A stretch of 40,753 bases of DNA from Lentzea aerocolonigenes (GTDB lineage: Bacteria; Actinomycetota; Actinomycetes; Mycobacteriales; Pseudonocardiaceae), in the NCBI RefSeq assembly GCF_000955955.1, contig NZ_JYJG01000226.1, positions 1 to 40,753 of the forward strand. Direction: 5' to 3'. Shown piece after piece: positions 32,908-39,677 of the stretch. Every line of letters starts with the position of its first letter. Within the stretch, counting starts at the first letter, position 1. A program made the position numbers and the translations under genes. Below the pieces are notes generated by a model that did not search any database, was not told where the DNA came from, and saw only the letters and a list, made by a program, of their open reading frames with translations.

Positions 32908-33828
32908 TTAGCGGGCTTCGTTGAGGTGCCCGACCAGCTCCTTCATCAACGCCTCCGGCATCACGTTGATGAACATCGCGTGGTCGGTCGCCGGGTCCCG
33001 CATCTCCTCGGGGAAGCTGTCGATCGCGAACGGGCGACCGGGCGGAACGTCGTAGCCCACGGTGATGCGCAGCCGCGGGATCGGGAACGTCCTGGGCGGA
33101 CACGCGCCGCCGACCAGCGGGAACGCCACGTGCGTGCGGTGCGAGGCGCTGTCGGTGTTGTTGCCGTCCCAGCAGCTCGCGAAGTCGTAGCCGCGCAACG
33201 TGGTGGCGTTCCCGCACAGCGGATACCTGGTCGTGAACCGGCCGGGCTGGTCCGAACAGCCCCACTGCGCCCGGACATTCGGGCCGTAGTTGTTGGTGAA
33301 CGCCATCGGGTCGCCGGTGATCATGCGCAGAAACCGCGGCATCGGCAGCACATTGCTCACCGGGCTGCCCTCGTACCGGATTTCGACGCTCTTCGGCTTG
33401 AGCACCTCGCCGACGTTGCCGTGCAGCCCGCCGCCCTCGGCATGCGCGTCGTGCCCCGTGCCGTCGGTCAGGCGCAGCACCGGCCAGTAGTACGTCGACC
33501 GGTCGTCCTTCTCGCACGTGCTGGGCGCGGCCGCGAGAGAGATGTTCGTCGACATCGCGTCGGCCGACTCGTTGCCCACGTACTCATGTGTGTGGTGGGC
33601 GCCGAACGGGATGCCGGGCGACACGACCGGGTTGTCGGCGTTGAGGTGCCGTTCCTCGTTGGTGCCGCACCGGATGACGACGCTCGGCGTGGCCCGCTCG
33701 CTGAGCACGTGGTCGAGCTCGCTCACGTACTGGTCAGGGCCGGATCGGGCGTACGCCACCGCGGAGGCCACGACCACCATGACCGCGACCGCCGCTACTG
33801 CGAGGGTCATCGGTTTGCTGCGGGCCAC
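32908..33828 (-). CDS. DUF1996 secreted protein
   Basis: This 306-residue protein has an N-terminal hydrophobic segment (TLAVAAVAVMVVVASAVAYA) that is a signal peptide or anchor, then a DUF1996 domain: SVVIRCGTNEERHLNADNPV, FGAHHTHEYVGNESADAMST, YYWPVLRL, and near the end FPIPRLRITVGYDVPPGRP. Four or more cysteines in the outer part suggest disulfides. DUF1996 proteins are secreted in fungi and actinomycetes, with no settled function. The longest frame starts at GTG 33828; ribosome binding signals are weak. Confidence 0.85.
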   Translation of the reverse strand: MARSKPMTLAVAAVAVMVVVASAVAYARSGPDQYVSELDHVLSERATPSVVIRCGTNEERHLNADNPVVSPGIPFGAHHTHEYVGNESADAMSTNISLAAAPSTCEKDDRSTYYWPVLRLTDGTGHDAHAEGGGLHGNVGEVLKPKSVEIRYEGSPVSNVLPMPRFLRMITGDPMAFTNNYGPNVRAQWGCSDQPGRFTTRYPLCGNATTLRGYDFASCWDGNNTDSASHRTHVAFPLVGGACPPRTFPIPRLRITVGYDVPPGRPFAIDSFPEEMRDPATDHAMFINVMPEALMKELVGHLNEAR

Positions 33829-33908
33829 GGCTACAGCTTGCCAAGCGCGCCATCGAGACGACAGGCCGCTGTCTCACTTCGGAATTTCACCGCTGCTCCA
33901 GCGAGCGA

Positions 33909-33953
33909 TGAAGGGCGCCTTCATCCACGTGAGGTGGCTGAAGGCGCCCTTCA
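33909..33953 (-). terminator. Hairpin built from palindromic arms
   Basis: TGAAGGGCGCCTTCA (33909-33923) and its exact reverse complement (33939-33953) flank a 15-base loop. Each arm is itself nearly palindromic. It lies 8 bases past the stop of the truncated anti-sigma gene, so it probably ends that transcript. Confidence 0.65.
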
Positions 33954-33960
33954 CAGAGAA

Positions 33961-34470
33961 CTAGTTGGCGGTCACCAGCGGCTGGTGATCGTGGTTCACG
34001 ACGCTGACCCCGGCCACGTCCCCCGCCCGCACCATCGCGGACCCGGCCAGCGTCACCTCGCCGTCGTGCGCCCTCCAGGAGCCGGCGGTGAAGGTGCGTC
34101 CGTCCTTCGTGTGCACGACGAGCCAGCAGGCTTCCCCGTCCTGCATGCCGTCGACCGTGGCGACCAGCCTGAGGCCGCCCTCGGTGTCCGTGACGCGCAC
34201 AGCCAGATGAGCGCCGTCGGCCGAGGTCCCCTGCAGGGTCCCGGCGACGTCGTCGGTACCGCCGATGCCCAGGCCCTGGCCCAGCCAGACGCCCCCAGCG
34301 AGCACGCCGGCGACCACGAAGGTCGATGTCAGGGCCGTGACGCGCCCTCGGCGTCGCACGGCCTGGTGTCTCTCGTCGCGGACCGTCCCCAGCGTGCGCT
34401 GCAAGAGGTGGTCCGCGTCGCGCGGAGGGCCGTTCAGTGCGGCCTCCGGTGGCAGTTCTTCCATCAGCAT
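33961..34470 (-). CDS. Truncated anti-sigma-like protein lacking ZAS domain
   Basis: This 169-residue protein is a relative of the anti-sigma factor at 31531. The linker matches (ELPPEAALNGPPRDADHLLQ, RTLGTVRDER), then comes a membrane helix (TSTFVVAGVLAGGVWLGQGL) and an RskA-like outer domain (EACWLVVHTKDGRTFTAGSW). The zinc-binding ASD that grips the sigma factor is missing: the reading frame begins in the linker at ATG 34470. The 34-codon ORF just upstream may be what is left of it, in another frame. It is either a decayed gene or a signal-domain-only membrane protein. No sigma gene is adjacent. Confidence 0.65.
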   Translation of the reverse strand: MLMEELPPEAALNGPPRDADHLLQRTLGTVRDERHQAVRRRGRVTALTSTFVVAGVLAGGVWLGQGLGIGGTDDVAGTLQGTSADGAHLAVRVTDTEGGLRLVATVDGMQDGEACWLVVHTKDGRTFTAGSWRAHDGEVTLAGSAMVRAGDVAGVSVVNHDHQPLVTAN

Positions 34471-34568
34471 GTGTCGATCTCGTTCAACTCGTCGGTGCCC
34501 AGGACGTTCGGTGCCATGCGCTGGCGGACGCGGCAATGGACACGGTTCACGCGGAACGACTCACTCAT
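34464..34568 (-). CDS. 34-residue ORF with strong ribosome binding site
   Basis: This is a small ORF starting at ATG 34568 directly after GAAGGAGAAA, one of the best ribosome binding sites in the window. It reads MSESFRVNRVHCRVRQ and ends VLGTDELNEIDTC. Its stop overlaps the start of the truncated anti-sigma gene (ATGCTGATG), a coupling arrangement. VLGTDELNEID loosely recalls the VLGAMDEQEVREMD segment before the zinc motif of the intact paralogue, so it may be a frameshifted N-terminus. A leader peptide or a small independent peptide are alternatives. Confidence 0.5.
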   Translation of the reverse strand: MSESFRVNRVHCRVRQRMAPNVLGTDELNEIDTC

Positions 34569-34681
34569 TTTCTCCTTCTCCGGTCCGCGCGTTGGTGCGG
34601 TGACCGACACCTTCAAAACGAGCCTGCGAGGAAGTTGGTTCAACGCAGATACAAGGCAGTTGCGCAGCCCACAGAAGACGG

Positions 34682-34711
34682 TTGACCTGGGGCTCCGGCA
34701 GCTCCTAGGGT
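34682..34711 (+). promoter_or_regulatory. Leaderless promoter for the GntR gene
   Basis: TTGACC (34682-34687), an 18-base spacer and TAGGGT (34706-34711) form a good housekeeping promoter. The ATG at 34719 follows 7 bases after the -10, so transcription should begin at or next to the start codon. Confidence 0.65.
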
Positions 34712-34718
34712 CTCGTAT

Positions 34719-35366
34719 ATGATGTATGACCGGGTGGAAGCGCCGCCTGCGTCGCGCACGGACTTCGTTCTGGAATCGATCAAAGAAGCGATTCTCAACG
34801 GAAAACTGAAGCCCGGACAGGCGCTCGTGGAAACAGATCTCGCCGCCGCGCTCAACGTCTCCAAGACGCCGGTGCGCGAGGCTTTGAAGACTCTCGCCGG
34901 GTCGGGGCTCGTCGTGATGAGCCCGTACAAGGGGGCCGCGGTTCGCACGGTCGACGCCGCGATGGCCAACTCGGTCTACGACGTGCGCATGCTGATGGAG
35001 CCCGAGGCGTTGCGGCGATCCGTGCTGCTCGGGGCCTCGTTCGACGACGCCGCGCTGGCGTTGGAGGACGTCTCTGACCTGGCCCGGCGAAGCTTGGCCA
35101 ACCGCCGCTTCCACCGCGCCCTGTACGCCGGGTGCGGCAACCCGTTGATGATCCAGATCCTGGACGGCCTGCGCGACCAGGCCGCGCTGATCACGGTCGC
35201 CGGCTGGGGCATCTGCCCGACCTGGGACGACGAGGCCGCCGAGCACCGCGCGATCCTCGCCGCCGCGGTCGCCGGCCGGGGCGACCTGGCGTTCGAACTG
35301 CTCCGCCGCCACATCCAGACCTTCGCCGACCGAGTAGTTGAGGAGCTTCCCGATGGCGTTCGATGA
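34719..35366 (+). CDS. GntR-family regulator (FadR subgroup)
   Basis: This is a 215-residue regulator. The winged helix spans about residues 12-75 (FVLESIKEAILNGKLKPGQA, ETDLAAALNVSKTPVREALK). The FCD effector domain follows, with metal-ligand-type residues in VYDVRMLMEPEALRRSVLL, NRRFHRALY and EAAEHRAILAAAVAGRGDLA. FadR-type GntR proteins often sense sugar acids, which fits the two downstream enzymes; repression of this operon is the likely role. There are two ATGs in tandem (34719, 34722) and no ribosome binding site, in keeping with a leaderless message. The end overlaps the next start by 14 bases. Confidence 0.88.
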   Translation: MMYDRVEAPPASRTDFVLESIKEAILNGKLKPGQALVETDLAAALNVSKTPVREALKTLAGSGLVVMSPYKGAAVRTVDAAMANSVYDVRMLMEPEALRRSVLLGASFDDAALALEDVSDLARRSLANRRFHRALYAGCGNPLMIQILDGLRDQAALITVAGWGICPTWDDEAAEHRAILAAAVAGRGDLAFELLRRHIQTFADRVVEELPDGVR

Positions 35367-36258
35367 CCTCTCCGAGCGGCTCGCGTCCGTCGTGGCGATC
35401 ACCGTCACGCCGTTCGCCGAGGACGGCACGATCGACGAGAAGAACTACGCCGCGATCGTGGACCGGATGGTGGAGGGCGGCGTCTCGGTCGTCACGCCGA
35501 ACGGCAACACCAGCGAGTTCTACACACTGTCCTCTGCCGAGACCGAGCGCGCGCTGCAGATCACCGTGGACACCGTCGGGGACCGTGCCGCGATCGTCGC
35601 CGGGGTCGGGCATGATCTTTCTTCCGCCGTCGCGGCTGCACGGTTCGCTGACCGGGCGGGCGCCAACGGGATCATGATCCACCAGCCGGTGCACCCGTAC
35701 GTGTCGCTGGACGGGTGGGTGGACTACCACCGGGCGATCGCGTCCTCCGTGCCCGAGCTGAGCGTGATCCTCTACGTGCGGAACCCGCGGATCGGGGGCG
35801 CGCAGATCGCTGCTCTGTCCGATGCCTGTCCGAACGTCGTCGGCGTGAAGTACGCGGTGCCGGATCCGGTTCGGTTCGCGACGGTGGCCCGGGATGCCGG
35901 GTTCGATCGGCTGACGTGGGTCGCGGGGCTCGCCGAGCTGTCCGCGCCCGGCTACTTCGCGGTCGGGGCGACGGGGTTCACGTCCGGGCTCGCGAACGTG
36001 GCGCCGGAGCTGTCGGTGCAGATGTTCCGGTGTCTGCGGGCCGGTGAGTTCGGTGCGGCGATGGAGTTCTGGGAGGTCATCCGGAAGTTCGAGGAGCTGC
36101 GGGCGTTGAACGAGTCCGCGAACAACGTGTCCGTGGTGAAGGAGGCGTTGGCACAACTGGGGTTGTGCCGCCGGGACGTGCGGCCGCCTGCTTCGTTGCT
36201 GAGCGAGGCTGATCGGTCGGCCGTTGGTGTGCTGCTGAACTCCTGGAGCATGCTGTGA
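35353..36258 (+). CDS. DHDPS-family dehydratase/aldolase, probable keto-deoxy-pentonate enzyme
   Basis: This is a 301-residue class I aldolase-fold protein of the dihydrodipicolinate synthase family. The catalytic tyrosine is in SVILYVRNPRIGG, the Schiff-base lysine in VVGVKYAVPDP, and the substrate loop is VVTPNGNTSEFYTLS. Next to an arabonate-type dehydratase the best fit is 2-keto-3-deoxy-pentonate (L-KDA) dehydratase or aldolase rather than lysine biosynthesis. ATG 35353 with GAGGAGC upstream is chosen over a frame start at 35338. Its stop overlaps the next GTG (GTGA). Confidence 0.82.
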   Translation: MAFDDLSERLASVVAITVTPFAEDGTIDEKNYAAIVDRMVEGGVSVVTPNGNTSEFYTLSSAETERALQITVDTVGDRAAIVAGVGHDLSSAVAAARFADRAGANGIMIHQPVHPYVSLDGWVDYHRAIASSVPELSVILYVRNPRIGGAQIAALSDACPNVVGVKYAVPDPVRFATVARDAGFDRLTWVAGLAELSAPGYFAVGATGFTSGLANVAPELSVQMFRCLRAGEFGAAMEFWEVIRKFEELRALNESANNVSVVKEALAQLGLCRRDVRPPASLLSEADRSAVGVLLNSWSML

Positions 36259-37961
36259 AGTTGCGCAGCGCTGAGTGGTTCGAGGGTGAAGGGTTGCGGG
36301 CGTTCTCGCACAACGCGCGCATGCGTCAACTCGGGATGAACCCCGAGGAGCACCTCGGCAAGCCCGTCATCGCGATTCTGAACACGTGGAGCGGCATCAA
36401 CCCGTGCCACATGCACCTGCGCGAGCGGGCCCAGCAGGTCGAGCGCGGGGTGTGGGAGGCGGGCGGATATCCGCTGGAGTTCCCGGTTTCCACGCTGTCG
36501 GAGACGTACCAGAAGCCGACTCCCATGCTGTACCGGAACATGCTGTCGATGGAGACCGAGGAGATCCTGCGGTCGTACCCGGTCGACGGCTGCGTGCTGA
36601 TGGGTGGCTGCGACAAGACGACGCCCGCGTTGCTGATGGGTGCGGCTTCCGCCGGCCTGCCCACGGTGTTCGTGCCTGCCGGGCCGATGCTGCGCGGCAA
36701 CTGGCGTGGCCAGAAGCTCGCGTCCGGCACCGACATGTGGCGATTCTGGGACGAGAAGCGGGCAGGAACGATTTCTTCCGCCGACTGGGCGGAGATCCAG
36801 TCCGGGCTCGCTCGCTCCCCCGGCACGTGCATGACGATGGGCACGGCGTCGACGATGACCGCGGCCGCCGAGGCTCTGGGGCTCACCTTGCCAGGGGCGT
36901 CGTCGATTCCGGCCGTCGACTCGGCGCACCACCGGATGGCCGCGGCGTCCGGCATGCGCGTCGTCGAGATGGTGCGCCAGGGGCTGACGATCGGTGACGT
37001 GCTGTCTCCTGAGGCATATGAGGACGCGATTCGGACCGTGCTGGCGTTGGGCGGTTCCACCAACTCGTACATCCATCTGATCGCGATGGCCGGGCGGTCG
37101 CAGATCTCCTTGTCGCTGGACGACTTCGACCGGTTGTCGCGCGAAGTCCCGGTGCTGGCTTCGGTTCAGCCCGCCGGCGAGCACCTGATGGAGGACTTCT
37201 ACTACGCGGGCGGGCTGCGCGGCCTCCTTTCACAGCTCAGGGATTCGTTGCACCTCAAGCGGATCACGGTGACCGGCCGGACGTTCGGCGAGGATCTCGA
37301 AGGCGCCGAGGTGTACGACTCCTCGGTGATCCGGCCGGTGGACGACCCGGTTTCCACTGAGGGTGGACTGGCTGTGCTGCGCGGAAACCTGGCGCCGGAC
37401 GGTGCGGTGATCAAGTACGTGGCGGCTGATCCCGCGTTGTGGAAGCACACCGGGCCCGCCGTGGTTTTCCACGGGTACAAGGACTTGCAGGCACGGATCA
37501 ACGACCCCGCGCTGGAAGTGACGAAGGATTCGGTGATCGTGCTCGCGGGTGGCGGCCCCAAGGGCGGGCCCGGCATGCCTGAGTACGGGATGCTGCCGAT
37601 CCCGGACAAGCTGCTGCGCGAGGGTGTGCGGGACATGGTGCGCGTGTCAGACGCGCGGATGTCCGGAACTTCTTATGGTGCTTGCGTTCTACACGTGGCA
37701 CCGGAGGCCCACGTCGGTGGGCCGCTCGCGCTGGTGCAGGACGGCGACCTCGTCACGTTGGACGTCGAGGCGCGCGTGTTGCGGGTGGAGATCTCCGACG
37801 AGGAGATGGCACGGCGACGGGCCGCGTGGACTCCGCCGCCACCCAAGTTCGAGCGCGGGTACGGAGTTCTCTACTACGAGCACATCACTCAGGCGAACGA
37901 GGGCTGCGACTTCGAGTTCCTGTCACGGCCGGGAGTCAACCCGGAACCCAACGCCCACTAG
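36255..37961 (+). CDS. IlvD/Edd-family sugar-acid dehydratase, arabonate type
   Basis: This is a 568-residue Fe-S dehydratase. The three cluster cysteines are in WSGINPCHMH, LMGGCDKTTPALLMG and SPGTCMTMGTAST. It follows the pentonate (arabonate/xylonate) branch rather than IlvD: AGPMLRGNWRGQKLASGTD and the C-terminal FERGYGVLYYEHITQANEGC. It would convert a pentonate to 2-keto-3-deoxy-pentonate, the substrate of the upstream enzyme, in a non-phosphorylating pentose route. GTG 36255 overlaps the preceding stop. The 3' end overlaps the convergent hydrolase gene by 39 bases. Confidence 0.88.
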   Translation: MKLRSAEWFEGEGLRAFSHNARMRQLGMNPEEHLGKPVIAILNTWSGINPCHMHLRERAQQVERGVWEAGGYPLEFPVSTLSETYQKPTPMLYRNMLSMETEEILRSYPVDGCVLMGGCDKTTPALLMGAASAGLPTVFVPAGPMLRGNWRGQKLASGTDMWRFWDEKRAGTISSADWAEIQSGLARSPGTCMTMGTASTMTAAAEALGLTLPGASSIPAVDSAHHRMAAASGMRVVEMVRQGLTIGDVLSPEAYEDAIRTVLALGGSTNSYIHLIAMAGRSQISLSLDDFDRLSREVPVLASVQPAGEHLMEDFYYAGGLRGLLSQLRDSLHLKRITVTGRTFGEDLEGAEVYDSSVIRPVDDPVSTEGGLAVLRGNLAPDGAVIKYVAADPALWKHTGPAVVFHGYKDLQARINDPALEVTKDSVIVLAGGGPKGGPGMPEYGMLPIPDKLLREGVRDMVRVSDARMSGTSYGACVLHVAPEAHVGGPLALVQDGDLVTLDVEARVLRVEISDEEMARRRAAWTPPPPKFERGYGVLYYEHITQANEGCDFEFLSRPGVNPEPNAH

Positions 37962-38804
37962 CGCCTCCTCCTGCCAGTCAGCCGTTCCGAACAGCCGGCT
38001 GCGCAGGTAGGCCGTGGTGAGCCGCTGCACGGTCGCGACCCGTTCCGGGCTCTCGTCCGTGGTCTCGGCGACGTCGTACCCGGACACGCCACCGAACCCG
38101 TGCTCCGCGCCTTCCAGCACGAGGAGGTCCTTCGGGCCGGGTGCCAGGTGGAACGGGTCCTCGTGCCACGCGGGCCCGTTGACCGTGAGGTGCTCCGATC
38201 CGTCCTGGTCACCGGCGACCACGAGCGCCGGCGTGGTCATGTCGCCGAAGTCCGGCGTCAGCATGAACGAGTAGCTCCCCCGCACGACCTCGGTGAGGCC
38301 TTCGCCGCGACCGGTCGAGCCGAGCAGCACGCCCGCCTTGATCCGCGGCTCTTTCAGGCTGATGCCCTCGGTCTTCATGCCGAGGAGCAGGCTCGCGGTG
38401 TGGCCGCCCATCGAGTGGCCGGCGACCGCGATCTTCGTGCGGTCGAGCCGGTTCTGCAGCTGTGGCACGGCTTTCTCGATCTCGTCGAGCCGGTCGATGA
38501 GGTGCGACATGTCCTCGGCGCGTTCCTGCCAGAACATCGGCGCGCCGGGCGTGTCTGCGGGCAGGTTCAACGAACGCGAGCTCAGGTGCGTGGGCTGCAG
38601 GACGACGAAGCCCTGCTCGGCCCAGTGGTTCGCGAGCGGCGCATAGCCGTTCAGCGAGGACAGGTGGTTCGAGAGCCCCTGCCCGTGCGACAGCAGGATG
38701 ATCGGCAGCTCGTTGCCTTCCATCGGCGCAGAGACCTTCAACTGCAGGTCAACGGGCCTGCCGGGGATTTCGAGCACGACAGGACTCACCGTGAAGACGG
38801 TCAT
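37923..38804 (-). CDS. Alpha/beta hydrolase
   Basis: This is a 293-residue alpha/beta hydrolase. The nucleophile elbow is AVAGHSMGGHTASLLLG, the acid ALVVAGDQDGSEHL and the histidine EGAEHGFGGVSGYD; the oxyanion region is IILLSHGQGLSNHLS. It is related to dienelactone-hydrolase or chlorophyllase-like esterases; the substrate is unknown. There is no signal peptide. ATG 38804 has GAAGGGGA upstream. It is divergent from a TetR gene and the shared palindrome suggests that the TetR protein controls it. Confidence 0.85.
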   Translation of the reverse strand: MTVFTVSPVVLEIPGRPVDLQLKVSAPMEGNELPIILLSHGQGLSNHLSSLNGYAPLANHWAEQGFVVLQPTHLSSRSLNLPADTPGAPMFWQERAEDMSHLIDRLDEIEKAVPQLQNRLDRTKIAVAGHSMGGHTASLLLGMKTEGISLKEPRIKAGVLLGSTGRGEGLTEVVRGSYSFMLTPDFGDMTTPALVVAGDQDGSEHLTVNGPAWHEDPFHLAPGPKDLLVLEGAEHGFGGVSGYDVAETTDESPERVATVQRLTTAYLRSRLFGTADWQEEALVGVGFRVDSRP

Positions 38805-38845
38805 CGGTTCCCCTTCGAGTAGTCTGTCGCCGTAAGTGGAGCGAC

Positions 38846-38874
38846 GTTCCGGAACGATACGGAGCACTGTTCCG
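38846..38874. promoter_or_regulatory. Nested palindromes, candidate TetR operator
   Basis: GTTCCGGAAC (38846-38855) is a perfect 10-base palindrome. Its right half CGGAAC (38850-38855) also pairs with GTTCCG (38869-38874) across 13 bases. Both lie in the 100-base divergent gap between the hydrolase and TetR genes. Confidence 0.55.
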
Positions 38875-38904
38875 CTTTGTCAACCGTGCCGGAAGGGAGT
38901 GCGC

Positions 38905-39447
38905 GTGCCACCACGCAAGCGAGCTGATGCCGTGCGCAACGAGCAGACGCTGCTCGCGGCCGCCGCCGAGGTGTTCGTCAGGTCCGGCGTCGACGCACCG
39001 ATCCGCGAGATCGCGGCCGAGGCGGGCGTCGGCATGGGCACGATCTACCGCCACTTCCCCACCCGCGCGGACCTGGTCGTGGCCGTGTACCGCCACCAGG
39101 TCGAGGCGTGCGCGGAAGCAGGGCCGCAGCTTCTGTCCGAAAAGGACTCACCGCGGCAGGCGTTGCGGCAGTGGGTCGACCTGTTCGTGGACTTCCTGGT
39201 GACCAAGCACGGGCTCGCGAACGCGTTGCAGTCGGACAGCAGCGGGTTCGAGCAGCTGCACGCGTACTTCCTCGAGCGACTGGGACCGGTGTGCGATGAG
39301 CTGCTGAAGGCGAGCGGGATCGAGGACGTCCAGCCGTACGAGCTGATGCGCGGGATCGGCAACCTGTGCATCGGACGGGGCGACGACGCGCGCTACGACC
39401 CGCGCCGGTTGATCGCGCTGCTCCTCGACGGCCTGCTGGGGGCCTGA
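38905..39447 (+). CDS. TetR-family regulator
   Basis: This is a 180-residue TetR repressor. The DNA-binding domain spans residues about 8-55 (EQTLLAAAAEVFVRSGVDAP, IREIAAEAGVGMGTIYRHFP). The ligand-binding half is of the kind seen in TetR members with a TetR_C_33-like domain (FLVTKHGLANALQSDSSGFE). GTG 38905 has GGAAGGGAG upstream; the longer frame runs through the operator. It is divergent from the hydrolase, its likely target. Confidence 0.88.
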   Translation: MPPRKRADAVRNEQTLLAAAAEVFVRSGVDAPIREIAAEAGVGMGTIYRHFPTRADLVVAVYRHQVEACAEAGPQLLSEKDSPRQALRQWVDLFVDFLVTKHGLANALQSDSSGFEQLHAYFLERLGPVCDELLKASGIEDVQPYELMRGIGNLCIGRGDDARYDPRRLIALLLDGLLGA

Positions 39448-39677
39448 CTGCCGCGAAATGCAAGTTGCATAAGGGTTTCCGATGGGCACGTCGGCGCGTT
39501 CAGGTGAAACACGAGTCGTCGCCCGAATGGAATCTCATGCACAGTCACATGTTCGCCCGCGGCACGTTGGTCTGATGGGGCAGAGATGGTGTCCACGCGG
39601 GTGACATGGCGTTGTTGGGATTCCGGCAGATCCCTAGCTTCGGTGGTCAGTTCCCAACCACCGCCGAAGGGACCACC
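39448..39677. other. Intergenic region with small palindrome
   Basis: There are 230 bases without a convincing gene. It holds ATGCAA-G-TTGCAT (39458-39470), a 13-base palindrome just after the TetR stop. A partial hairpin (GGTGGT/ACCACC) lies immediately before the ribosome binding site of the next gene. No terminator with a long stem was seen. Confidence 0.5.

Noticed and set aside
39458..39470. ATGCAA-G-TTGCAT palindrome after the TetR gene
   Set aside because: Short, single, and not at a promoter I can define; recorded only as part of the intergenic region.
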